From positions 1 to 50,612 of the forward strand of contig JAUIKY010000025.1 of NCBI GenBank assembly GCA_030430535.1: a DNA stretch of 50,612 nt. The letters are read 5' to 3'. Under the pieces are notes generated by a model, which had not been told where the DNA came from, made no database searches, and saw only the letters and a program-made list of their open reading frames with translations. The position numbers and the translations under genes are program-made. Below are positions 33,513-41,299 of this stretch, one piece after another. Within the stretch, counting starts at the first letter, position 1. Every line of letters starts with the position of its first letter. The DNA comes from Bacteroidia bacterium. GTDB taxonomy: Bacteria > Bacteroidota > Bacteroidia > Flavobacteriales > Flavobacteriaceae.

Positions 33513-34166
33513 TTAAAGTTGGTATAAAATAGAAAGCTCGGTATTAGTGGTGTTATGGCCGCTGTTCGGGTATTTCATTTCCAAATTCGACGTATGTCGT
33601 ACGGAGTATTGAAACCCCACTTGCCAACGCTTTATTTGATAAGAGAGCCCTAAACCAAACACATCGGAAAACGCATACCCCTTTGCCAGTCGCTCGGTTG
33701 CTTTATCAGAGATCATGGGGCCAACACTGCCTAAAGCGTAGGTGCTCAAGTTTCCAATCAATTTATACCGAACCATAAAACCTATATTGAGTACATACTC
33801 CTTTATGGTTCTTTTTTGAAGGTAAAGGTCCCTTTTTTCCTCCCAGTTGTCATAATCACCGGGCTTTACAAACCATTGGTTTAGCATTTGGTGCTCGGCC
33901 ACATTGTAGCTGGGTTCAATCTGTAATTCGAACGCCCATTTTCTCTTTTCTTTTAAAGTATAGTTCAACAGTACTTTATAAAAAAGTACGTCGTGTGAGT
34001 AGTCGCTAAGGTTGAACGGATACCTGTTTTGTGAGCCCGTACCTGAAGCAAACCCAACTTTGATGTTTTCTTTTTTTAATTGCGCAGCGGTTGAAAAAGA
34101 CAACAAGCCAAAATATATTAATGGAAATAAGTATTTAACTGAGATTTTTTGGGGGATAATCTTCAT
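33513..34166 (-). CDS. Lipid A 3-O-deacylase/acyloxyacyl hydrolase-like outer membrane protein (PagL family)
   Basis: A 217-residue protein with a signal peptide (cleavage after S-T-A-A, residue ~27) and a chain of amphipathic strands ending in an L-S-I-L-Y-Q-L C-terminus. It has the PagL-type motif H-x-S-N (His191, Ser193, Asn194) followed by P-N-S-G-H-N, close to the catalytic H-x-S of PagL. The expected Glu is not at the simple offset, so activity is uncertain. PagL removes an acyl chain from lipid A in the outer membrane. ATG at 34166 was chosen because it gives the signal peptide; the frame is open 34 codons further without one. A -7 element lies 33 bases upstream. Confidence 0.75.
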   Translation of the reverse strand: MKIIPQKISVKYLFPLIYFGLLSFSTAAQLKKENIKVGFASGTGSQNRYPFNLSDYSHDVLFYKVLLNYTLKEKRKWAFELQIEPSYNVAEHQMLNQWFVKPGDYDNWEEKRDLYLQKRTIKEYVLNIGFMVRYKLIGNLSTYALGSVGPMISDKATERLAKGYAFSDVFGLGLSYQIKRWQVGFQYSVRHTSNLEMKYPNSGHNTTNTELSILYQL

Positions 34167-34198
34167 GGATTCTTTCGGAACTCTTTTGAATAATTTTG

Positions 34199-34206
34199 CA
34201 AATATA
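34199..34206 (-). promoter_or_regulatory. -7 promoter element TATATTTG (minus strand)
   Basis: The complement of CAAATATA is a full TAnnTTTG match, 33 bases before the ATG (34166) of the PagL-like gene. It argues for that start over the upstream in-frame ATG at 34268. Confidence 0.5.
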
Positions 34207-34300
34207 ACACTAATGCCAACAAAAAAAGCACCTCGAAAGGTGCTTATATTGCTATTAATCAATCCCAATTTTTCTTTTTCAAATATTTTTTGAATTCCTT

Positions 34301-34879
34301 TTAAAACTGCAAGTCAGCAACTAAATCAAATTCATCATAAATGGCCTTATCTTTCAAACCATCGAAAAAACTAGACGACCCATAACGGATATCGTACTTT
34401 GTTCTATCTACTTTTACAGAAGCTGTTGCTTTATTTCCGTAGATGGAAATGGTAAAATCAATTGGGTGCGTAATACCTTTAATGGTTAAATCGGCCGTTA
34501 CATCATAAGCATTTTTACCTGAAGCCTTTACTTTTTTGAATACCAAGCTAGCTGTTGGATGATTGGCGACACCAAAAAAATCGTCGGCTTTTAAGTGTCC
34601 GTCCAATTTTCCTTTGTACTCACCTTCCAAATCGGTTGTGTTGATGGTATTCATGTCGATTACAAACTCCCCACCAACTAATTTATCTCCGTCAAAAGAT
34701 AAAGTTCCGGATTTTATATCAATCGTTCCTTCGTGGGAACCGGTTACTTTATAACCTTTCCAAACCACCTTGCTTTCTGATATTTTCACTTCCTTTTTTT
34801 CAACATCAATTCCTGTAAAAGAAAATGCTGTAAACGCCATAATGGCCACCAATGCTACTGTTTTCAATGTATTTTTCAT
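34301..34879 (-). CDS. YceI family exported protein
   Basis: A 192-residue protein with a signal peptide (cleavage after S-F-T-G, residue ~24). The mature part has the lipocalin-like YceI beta-barrel pattern: S-K-V-V-W-K-G-Y-K-V-T-G-S-H-E-G at 35-51, F-V-I-D-M-N-T-I near 92-99, the H-L-K-A-D-D-F-F-G-V-A-N-H-P-T-A segment near 114-129, and the late G-S-S-S-F-F-D-G-L-K-D-K-A-I-Y-D-E-F-D-L. Members bind polyisoprenoid or similar apolar ligands in the periplasm. It lies 32 bases upstream of the PagL-like coding strand's earliest possible start, but with its own gap, so is probably a separate unit. Confidence 0.92.
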   Translation of the reverse strand: MKNTLKTVALVAIMAFTAFSFTGIDVEKKEVKISESKVVWKGYKVTGSHEGTIDIKSGTLSFDGDKLVGGEFVIDMNTINTTDLEGEYKGKLDGHLKADDFFGVANHPTASLVFKKVKASGKNAYDVTADLTIKGITHPIDFTISIYGNKATASVKVDRTKYDIRYGSSSFFDGLKDKAIYDEFDLVADLQF

Positions 34880-35021
34880 TCTAAATTATTTTTTAATGAT
34901 TAATTACAATGCAAATTTCGGTAAGAAAACGAACGTGTAAAATGAAGTAGTTTAAGAAATGATGTTAATCTAGTTTAATATTTTAGTGAAGATTGTTTGG
35001 CCGAAATGAAAGTTAGTGTTT

Positions 35022-36998
35022 TTAATAAGCCAGCAAATTCAACAAAACAGATTCAAATTTACCTTTTGAAAGATATTGGGCTTCCAAACCACTGGCAAAC
35101 GGAATGGGGGTATCCAAACTAGCTACTCGTTTTATGGGAGCATCCAAATATTCAAAACAATGTTCCATAATCAACGACGAAATATCACTGGCCACCCCTC
35201 CAAATAGGGAGTCTTCCTGTAAAATAATACACTTTCCTGTTTTTTTTACGGAATTGAAAATCGTTTCGGTATCCAATGGCTGAAGCGTTCTTAAATCAAT
35301 GAGCTCAGCAGAAATTTTAGGGTGCTTCACTAATGTTTCCAACGCCCAGTGTACAGCGGCACCATAGCTTATTATTGTTATATCTTCGCCTGTTTTTATG
35401 GTTGAAGCTTTTCCGAAAGGCAAAGTATAGTAACCTGTTGGCACATTTTGACGAATGCTTCGGTACAGGCCTTTGTGCTCAAAAAACAAAACGGGATTGG
35501 GGTCGTTAATGGCCGTAGCCAAAAGCCCTTTTGCATCATAAGGAAAAGCAGGATAAACCACTTTAAGTCCTGGCGTTTTGGTAAACCAAGCCTCGTTGGT
35601 TTGCGAATGGAACGGCCCAGCGCCAACGCCCCCTCCGCAAGGCATCCTAATAACCACATCGGCATGTTGCCCCCAGCGGTAATGGCTTTTCGCTAAATAA
35701 TTTACAATAGGGTTGAATCCCGAACTCACAAAATCGGCAAATTGCATTTCAACCACACTTTTCATGCCTGCTATTGAAAGCCCCATGGCGGTTTCGATAA
35801 TACCCGATTCGCATATGGGCGTGTTCCTAATTCGGTCTTTGCCAAACTGCTCCACAAACCCTTCGGTGATTTTAAAAACGCCACCGTATTCAGCAATGTC
35901 TTGCCCCATAAGAACCAAATCTTCATGGCGTTCCATACTTTGACTTAAGCCTTCGGAAACCGCATCAATAAATCGGATTTCTTTTGAATTTGAATTTTCT
36001 TTAACGTGCTTATATTCAAAATATTTAAAAACATCATTTAATTCATTGGTTTCATGAGAATCGATATCGTTTTCGGAAAAAGAAACTTCTAAATGCTCAT
36101 TGATTTCTTTTGAAATGGATGATTTTATAATATCGATTTCTTCCTCCGTTAAAAACTCATTTTCCTTTAAAAACCCTTCATAATTTGATATGGGGTCTTT
36201 AGCGCTCCACTCGTCTAAAACCGCTTGTGGAACATACTTCGTGCCACTAGCCTCTTCGTGTCCGCGCATTCTAAAGGTTCTAAACTCCAATAAAACAGGG
36301 CGGGGATTTTTACGCATACTTTTGGCTATGTCGTCCACTGTTGTGTACACCTCTAAAATATTGTTCCCATCAATAATATGCGACTCCATACCATAGCCGA
36401 TACCTCGGTCGGCCAAATTTTCGCAATTATACTGTTCGTTTGTGGGGGTTGATAACCCATAACCATTGTTTTCAATGCAAAACAAAACCGGCAATTGCCA
36501 AACCGAAGCAATGTTGAGCGCCTCATGGAAGTCACCTTCACTAGTACCGCCTTCACCCGTAAATACTGTCGTAACCTGATTTTTGTTTTTGAGCTTTGAA
36601 GCTAATGCAATACCATCGGCAACTCCCAATTGTGGGCCTAAATGCGAGATCATCCCCACTATTTTATATTGCTGTGTGCCAAAATGGAACGATCGGTCGC
36701 GCCCCTTGGTGAACCCCGAAGCTTTGCCTTGCCATTGAGAAAATAATCTGTACAACGGCACATGCCTACTGGTGAAAACACCCAAGTTGCGGTGCATAGG
36801 TAAAATGTATTCATCATCATGCATCGCCATGGTAACTCCCACAGAAATCGCTTCTTGACCAATGCCCGAAAACCATTTGCTTATTTTGCCCTGACGCAAC
36901 AAAACTAGCATTTTCTCTTCAACCATTCTAGGTTTCAAAAGGTTTTTGTAGAGAATGACCAATGTGGGTTTTTCCAGTTTTCCGATGGTGTATTTCAT
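35022..36998 (-). CDS. 2-Oxoacid dehydrogenase E1, alpha-beta fusion (branched-chain type)
   Basis: A 658-residue fusion of both E1 subunits. Residues ~10-325 are E1 alpha, with the thiamine diphosphate motif (G-E-G-G-T-S-E-G-D-F-H from 148, Asn near 177, in C-I-E-N-N-G-Y). Residues ~335-658 are E1 beta, with G-Q-D-I-A-E-Y-G-G-V, G-F-N-P-I-V-N-Y and H-S-Q-T-N-E-A-W-F. It decarboxylates a 2-oxoacid and reductively acylates the E2 lipoyl arm. The branched-chain (2-oxoisovalerate) type is the most likely; pyruvate cannot be excluded. No E2 or E3 gene lies near. A -7 element is 26 bases upstream. Confidence 0.9.
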   Translation of the reverse strand: MKYTIGKLEKPTLVILYKNLLKPRMVEEKMLVLLRQGKISKWFSGIGQEAISVGVTMAMHDDEYILPMHRNLGVFTSRHVPLYRLFSQWQGKASGFTKGRDRSFHFGTQQYKIVGMISHLGPQLGVADGIALASKLKNKNQVTTVFTGEGGTSEGDFHEALNIASVWQLPVLFCIENNGYGLSTPTNEQYNCENLADRGIGYGMESHIIDGNNILEVYTTVDDIAKSMRKNPRPVLLEFRTFRMRGHEEASGTKYVPQAVLDEWSAKDPISNYEGFLKENEFLTEEEIDIIKSSISKEINEHLEVSFSENDIDSHETNELNDVFKYFEYKHVKENSNSKEIRFIDAVSEGLSQSMERHEDLVLMGQDIAEYGGVFKITEGFVEQFGKDRIRNTPICESGIIETAMGLSIAGMKSVVEMQFADFVSSGFNPIVNYLAKSHYRWGQHADVVIRMPCGGGVGAGPFHSQTNEAWFTKTPGLKVVYPAFPYDAKGLLATAINDPNPVLFFEHKGLYRSIRQNVPTGYYTLPFGKASTIKTGEDITIISYGAAVHWALETLVKHPKISAELIDLRTLQPLDTETIFNSVKKTGKCIILQEDSLFGGVASDISSLIMEHCFEYLDAPIKRVASLDTPIPFASGLEAQYLSKGKFESVLLNLLAY

Positions 36999-37023
36999 GA
37001 GTTTTTGAATCGTTTCATCAAAT

Positions 37024-37031
37024 CAAATATA
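37024..37031 (-). promoter_or_regulatory. -7 promoter element TATATTTG (minus strand)
   Basis: The complement of CAAATATA, a full TAnnTTTG match 26 bases before the E1 ATG. Together with the plus-strand element at 37102 it forms a divergent promoter pair. Confidence 0.45.
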
Positions 37032-37101
37032 CCATAAAAAAGAGAACCGTGATGCCAAATCTTCTGGCTTGCATAAGCGCAGAAATCTTGTAATGTTTTT
37101 G

Positions 37102-37109
37102 TACATTTG
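37102..37109 (+). promoter_or_regulatory. -7 promoter element TACATTTG
   Basis: A full TAnnTTTG match 29 bases before ATG 37138. It argues for that start and against the in-frame upstream start codons. Confidence 0.5.
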
Positions 37110-37137
37110 TTATAATCACATAAAAAAACAAACCTAC

Positions 37138-38091
37138 ATGAACGCTATACCAAGTGTCAATTTAAAAGATTTTATTTCCAACGACCCTCAAAAAAAGCAA
37201 GACTTTGTCGATGCCATTGGCGAAGCTTACGAAAATATTGGTTTTGTGGCATTAAAAGGTCATTTTTTGGATGACACTTTGGTGGACAATCTCTATGCGG
37301 AAGTAAAGAATTTTTTCAATCTCCCTTTGGAAACTAAGCAAAAATATGAAATACCAGGCATTGGCGGACAACGCGGTTATGTATCTTTCGGAAAAGAAAG
37401 CGCCAAAGGAAAAAAGGAAGGCGATTTAAAGGAGTTTTGGCACTTTGGTCAATACGTTGAAGATAACGACAAGTTAAAAGCAGAATATCCAGAAAATGTA
37501 ATCGTTGAAGAATTGCCCCGGTTCAATGAAGTGGGCAGGGAAGCCTATAAGATGCTGGAAAAAACAGCGAAATACGTATTGCGTGCCTTAGCGTTGTACA
37601 TTGGATTAAAGGAAACATATTTTGATAATTACATCCATAATGGTAATTCCATTTTGCGCCCCATCCACTACCCGCCCATTACCCAAGAACCTAAGGAGGC
37701 GGTGCGCGCAGCGGCCCATGGCGATATCAACTTAATTACCCTTTTAATGGGGGCCCAAGGAAGAGGACTACAGGTGCAAAACCACAAAGGCGAATGGATC
37801 GATGCCATTGCCGAACCCGACGAATTAATGATAAATGTTGGCGATATGCTATCGCGCCATACCAACAACAAATTAAAATCGACCATACATCGGGTTATCA
37901 ATCCGCCAAAAGAACTTTGGGGAACCTCGCGCTATTCCATTCCGTTTTTTATGCATCCCATTAGCGAAATGAAACTCAATGTTTTGGAAGAATGCATCGA
38001 CGATAACCACCCAAAACAATTCGCCGACATTACAGCAGGTGAATTTTTAACCGAACGGTTGATTGAACTCGGACTCATAAAAACAAAATAG
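37138..38091 (+). CDS. Isopenicillin N synthase-like 2-oxoglutarate/Fe(II) oxygenase
   Basis: A 317-residue non-haem iron oxygenase of the IPNS family (DIOX_N plus 2OG-FeII_Oxy). The N-terminal domain has I-P-S-V-N-L-K-D-F and Y-E-N-I-G-F-V-A-L-K-G-H. The iron ligands are visible: His194-x-Asp196 (A-A-H-G-D) and His251 (S-T-I-H-R-V), and the co-substrate motif Arg265-Y-Ser267. With these intact it should be catalytic on a small molecule, substrate unknown. ATG 37138 was chosen because it matches the family start and the -7 element; the longer frame begins with a TTG. It is followed after 40 bases by the SUI1-like gene. Confidence 0.9.
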   Translation: MNAIPSVNLKDFISNDPQKKQDFVDAIGEAYENIGFVALKGHFLDDTLVDNLYAEVKNFFNLPLETKQKYEIPGIGGQRGYVSFGKESAKGKKEGDLKEFWHFGQYVEDNDKLKAEYPENVIVEELPRFNEVGREAYKMLEKTAKYVLRALALYIGLKETYFDNYIHNGNSILRPIHYPPITQEPKEAVRAAAHGDINLITLLMGAQGRGLQVQNHKGEWIDAIAEPDELMINVGDMLSRHTNNKLKSTIHRVINPPKELWGTSRYSIPFFMHPISEMKLNVLEECIDDNHPKQFADITAGEFLTERLIELGLIKTK

Positions 38092-38131
38092 CGATCATTA
38101 AAAAATACAAGCTAAAGACAACTAAATTAAA

Positions 38132-38461
38132 ATGGACTTAAAAGACCAATTAAAGAACTTGTTTCCCGATCACGTTGAGGAAGAAACTGTTTCAAAAAAC
38201 AGTAATGAACCTGACATTTGGATACAGGAGGACCCCATGATTTGCAAATACGAAAAACGCAAAGGGAAACCCATTACCGTTATTGAGGGCTATACCGGTG
38301 CACAGGAAGATTTTAAAATTTTGGCCAAAGACATAAAAACCCAATTGGGTGTTGGCGGAAGTTTTAAAAATGAAAAGATTATCATTCAAGGCGATTACCG
38401 CGATAAAATCATGGATATACTCAAAGAAAAAGGGTTTAAGGTAAAAAGGGTTGGCGGATAG
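38132..38461 (+). CDS. SUI1/eIF1-like translation factor (YciH family)
   Basis: A 109-residue protein whose C-terminal ~85 residues match the eIF1/SUI1 fold: K-R-K-G-K-P-I-T-V-I-E-G-Y-T-G near 42-56, the L-A-K-D-I-K-T-Q-L-G-V-G-G-S-F-K motif near 65-80 and the closing I-I-I-Q-G-D-Y-R-D-K-I. In E. coli YciH binds the ribosome and affects initiation fidelity under stress. The N-terminus (V-E-E-E-T-V-S-K-N) is a short acidic tail. It is the first gene of a tight operon; the DUF1835 gene starts 4 bases after its stop. Confidence 0.92.
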   Translation: MDLKDQLKNLFPDHVEEETVSKNSNEPDIWIQEDPMICKYEKRKGKPITVIEGYTGAQEDFKILAKDIKTQLGVGGSFKNEKIIIQGDYRDKIMDILKEKGFKVKRVGG

Positions 38462-38465
38462 GCAA

Positions 38466-39407
38466 ATGGACAACAAACCACTTCATATCACCAATGGCAG
38501 CGTTTTAACCGATGTTTTAAAAGAACTTAAGGTTGAAGGCGACGTACTTACATGGCAAGAAATGTTGTGTGAGGGTCCCACTATTGAGCATATCGATACT
38601 GCTGATTTTTTAAAAATTCGAAAAAAATTCTTTAATGATTTTTACGATATTGAAGTCGATACAAAAGCGGTTAATAAAGAGCTAAAAAAACTCAACAAAC
38701 CTGAAGAATACTCCGAAATCGTGCTGTGGTTTGAATATGATTTATTTTGCCACATTAATATGGTGGCAGTCATCAGTCTTATCCAACAGAAAAAAATCGA
38801 CCTACCCCTCTACTTGGTTTGTAGCGGCCGAACGGATGAAAATAAAGGCCTAAAAGGGCTTTCAGAACTATCGCACCATCAACTTTTAAAACATTACAAC
38901 TCTAAAGTATTTCTTAAAAAAGAAGATATTGAAATGGCCACAACCATTTGGGGCATTTACTGTGGTATTGACCATAATTTATTGAAGCCCTTTATCGTAA
39001 AGCCGTCATCGTTTGATTATTTAAGTAGTTGTTTAAAGGCACATCTAAAACGGTTTCCAGACTCTGTTGACGGACTGAATACGCTAGAGCGTAACATTCT
39101 CGAAATCATTGATAAATACAACATCACATCAAAACATCATTTATTGGGCTATGCCTTGAACTACCAAGGGTTTTATGGTTACGGAGACCTTCAGCTAAAA
39201 CGAATTATTGATGAGTTGGAGATGTTTTACAACATTGATGATGAAGGTATTGAATTAAGCCGAAAAGGCTTCGAAGCTTTAATGGGGCACCACAATTTTT
39301 CGGCAGAGATAGACCATCAAATGGTTTTTGGCGGGGTTAGAAAAATCGACTTCCTATTCAGTAAAAAGAGAAACAAACTCATAAAATCCGTTTTTAATGC
39401 CCATTAA
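38466..39407 (+). CDS. DUF1835 domain protein
   Basis: A 313-residue soluble protein with the DUF1835 domain (H-I-T-N-G-S-V-L-T-D-V-L near residues 7-18, W-Q-E-M-L-C-E-G-P near 32-40). The second part contains the DUF3658-like helical end (L-N-T-L-E-R-N-I-L-E-I-I near 204, with G-Y-G-D-L-Q-L-K-R-I). The biochemical role is unknown. ATG 38466 starts the conserved part; a TTG at 38451 overlaps the SUI1 gene. Its 3' end overlaps the nucleoside phosphorylase gene by 11 bases, so translation is coupled. Confidence 0.82.
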   Translation: MDNKPLHITNGSVLTDVLKELKVEGDVLTWQEMLCEGPTIEHIDTADFLKIRKKFFNDFYDIEVDTKAVNKELKKLNKPEEYSEIVLWFEYDLFCHINMVAVISLIQQKKIDLPLYLVCSGRTDENKGLKGLSELSHHQLLKHYNSKVFLKKEDIEMATTIWGIYCGIDHNLLKPFIVKPSSFDYLSSCLKAHLKRFPDSVDGLNTLERNILEIIDKYNITSKHHLLGYALNYQGFYGYGDLQLKRIIDELEMFYNIDDEGIELSRKGFEALMGHHNFSAEIDHQMVFGGVRKIDFLFSKKRNKLIKSVFNAH

Positions 39408-40272
39408 GGAATCCGAACTTATTTTAAATCCAGATGGCAGTATTTACCATTTGAATTTAAAACCAGAACACGTAGCCAATACCATTATTTTTGTGGGCGA
39501 CCAAGACCGCGTGGAACGGGTTACGAAGCATTTTGACACCATTGAATTTGAGACCCAAAAGCGCGAATTCAAAACCCAGACAGGCACTTTTAAAGGTAAG
39601 CGCATCAGTGTGATTTCAACGGGAATTGGGGCAGATAATATAGATATTGTTTTAAACGAACTCGACGCTTTGGCGAATATCGATTTTAAAACTAGAGAAG
39701 TAAAAAGTAAACTTACTTGCTTAAACATTATTCGTATTGGTACTTCGGGAGCGCTTCAAAAAAATACCCCGGTAAACTCTTTTTTGGCTGGCCGTTACGG
39801 TTTGGATATTAACGGTATGCTTCAATCGTACCAAGTCGATAAAATATCCAATCCAGATATTGAAAAGGCTTTTGTTGAGCAAACCCAATGGAATCCCAAC
39901 AAACCACACCCTATTGTTGTTGAGGGTAGTGAAAAGCTTTTCAATATTTTTAAATCACCCCAATTGAATTATGGACTTACGGCTACGGCAGGAGGTTTTT
40001 ATGGTCCGCAAGGAAGAGTGCTTCGACTAAAACTTCAGGATGCTGATCTAAATTCAAAAATGGACACTTTTCAGTATAAAAAAATAAAAATCACTAATTT
40101 AGAAATGGAAACCTCGGCCATTTATGGGTTGTCCAAATTATTGGGCCACGAGGCCATTTCATTGAATGCTATTATTGCCAACCGTGCCAAGGGTACGTTT
40201 AGTGAAAATCCGGTTAAAGTAGTTGACGCTTTAATTGTATTTGCACTCAGTAAAATAGTAGAAAACTTGTAA
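39397..40272 (+). CDS. Nucleoside phosphorylase family protein
   Basis: A 291-residue enzyme of the purine/uridine phosphorylase (PNP/UDP) family, which splits nucleosides with phosphate. Seen: I-I-F-V-G-D-Q-D-R-V near 29-38, S-T-G-I-G-A-D-N-I near 68-76, the I-R-I-G-T-S-G-A-L-Q phosphate region near 110-119, T-A-T-A-G-G-F-Y-G near 190-198 and the ribose-side N-L-E-M-E-T-S-A-I-Y near 232-241. Base preference cannot be told; uridine phosphorylase is a guess. Third gene in the SUI1 operon, 4 bases before the next. Confidence 0.85.
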   Translation: MPIKESELILNPDGSIYHLNLKPEHVANTIIFVGDQDRVERVTKHFDTIEFETQKREFKTQTGTFKGKRISVISTGIGADNIDIVLNELDALANIDFKTREVKSKLTCLNIIRIGTSGALQKNTPVNSFLAGRYGLDINGMLQSYQVDKISNPDIEKAFVEQTQWNPNKPHPIVVEGSEKLFNIFKSPQLNYGLTATAGGFYGPQGRVLRLKLQDADLNSKMDTFQYKKIKITNLEMETSAIYGLSKLLGHEAISLNAIIANRAKGTFSENPVKVVDALIVFALSKIVENL

Positions 40273-40276
40273 ATAG

Positions 40277-41131
40277 ATGAAACAAATCAACATTGGTGGC
40301 GTACCAGAGCATTTTAATTTGGCCTGGTATTTAACTTTAAAAGATGGTGAGTATAGAGAAAAAGGCATTAACCTCAGGTGGCAGGACTACCCGGGAGGAA
40401 CGGGTGCGATGTGCAAGGCGTTAAGGGACGGCGATATTGATATCGCTGTTATTTTAACTGAAGGCATTGTAAAAGATATCATTGCCGGAAACCCTAGCAA
40501 AATTGTACAAACCTTTGTACAAACCCCTTTGGTTTGGGGCGTACACGTGGCGGGGCATTCTTCTTTTGAAAACATAAACGATTTAAAAGGCACGAAAGCA
40601 GCCATTAGTCGATATGGCTCGGGCTCACATCTCATGGCCTATATCAATGCTGAAATTCACGATTGGGATTTGGAGAACGATTTAAAGTTTGAAGTAATTA
40701 AAGATTTAGATGGTGCCGTGCAAGGACTTACCGATGGCGATGCCGATTATTTTCTTTGGGAAAAATTCATGACCAAACCCATTGTCGATAAAGGCGTTTT
40801 TAAGCGAATAGGCGAATGCCCAACACCTTGGCCCTGTTTTGTAGTTGCCGCTCGTGAAGATTTTTTAGAGTCGAATACCGACGACTTAAAGACCATTTTA
40901 GAAATTATAAACAACACTACTGCCGATTTTAAACACATACCCAGTATAGATAAAACCATAGCCAACCGATACGGACAAAAACTGGAAGACGTAGAGGAAT
41001 GGCTTAGTATCACCGAATGGTCGCAAGAACCTATTGATGAGCAAACGGTAAGTACGGTGCAAGACCACTTATATTCCCTTAATATTATCCCTGAAAAAGT
41101 GCCTTATAATCAATTGGTCAAAAAACTGTAA
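40277..41131 (+). CDS. Substrate-binding protein-like (PBP2, Ca3427-type), no signal peptide
   Basis: A 284-residue protein with the type 2 periplasmic-binding fold (NMT1/ThiY-like): V-P-E-H-F-N-L-A-W-Y at residues 9-18, Q-D-Y-P-G-G-T-G-A-M near 36-45, D-I-D-I-A-V-I-L-T-E-G near 54-64, and S-R-Y-G-S-G-S-H-L near 113-121. It has no signal peptide or lipobox, so it should be cytoplasmic, and no ABC transporter genes lie nearby. It resembles the eukaryotic-like Ca3427 branch. A role as a small-molecule enzyme or sensor is inferred, not shown. Last gene of the tight SUI1/DUF1835/phosphorylase operon. Confidence 0.78.
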   Translation: MKQINIGGVPEHFNLAWYLTLKDGEYREKGINLRWQDYPGGTGAMCKALRDGDIDIAVILTEGIVKDIIAGNPSKIVQTFVQTPLVWGVHVAGHSSFENINDLKGTKAAISRYGSGSHLMAYINAEIHDWDLENDLKFEVIKDLDGAVQGLTDGDADYFLWEKFMTKPIVDKGVFKRIGECPTPWPCFVVAAREDFLESNTDDLKTILEIINNTTADFKHIPSIDKTIANRYGQKLEDVEEWLSITEWSQEPIDEQTVSTVQDHLYSLNIIPEKVPYNQLVKKL

Positions 41132-41166
41132 AACCGTATGGTTTCCATTATTAAAATTCTTCTAAA

Positions 41167-41186
41167 CTATTGTTAAAAAACAATAG
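41167..41186. other. Perfect stem-loop in the gap before the TlpA-like gene
   Basis: CTATTGTT (41167-41174) and AACAATAG (41179-41186) form an 8-bp stem around AAAA. No T-run follows, so it is not a normal terminator. Confidence 0.4.
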
Positions 41187-41299
41187 GCTAATGAAGCAAT
41201 ATGTACTTTTACAAAATTGAAAATTCAAAACTTGAAAGGTTATAGTCTGTGCTAATACAGAGTTAACATAACCAATGAAAAAGAAACAAAAATAAACAC

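Noticed and set aside
34167-34268. In-frame upstream extension of the PagL-like gene
   Set aside because: It would bury the signal peptide 34 residues inside and covers the -7 element, so the ATG at 34166 is the better start.
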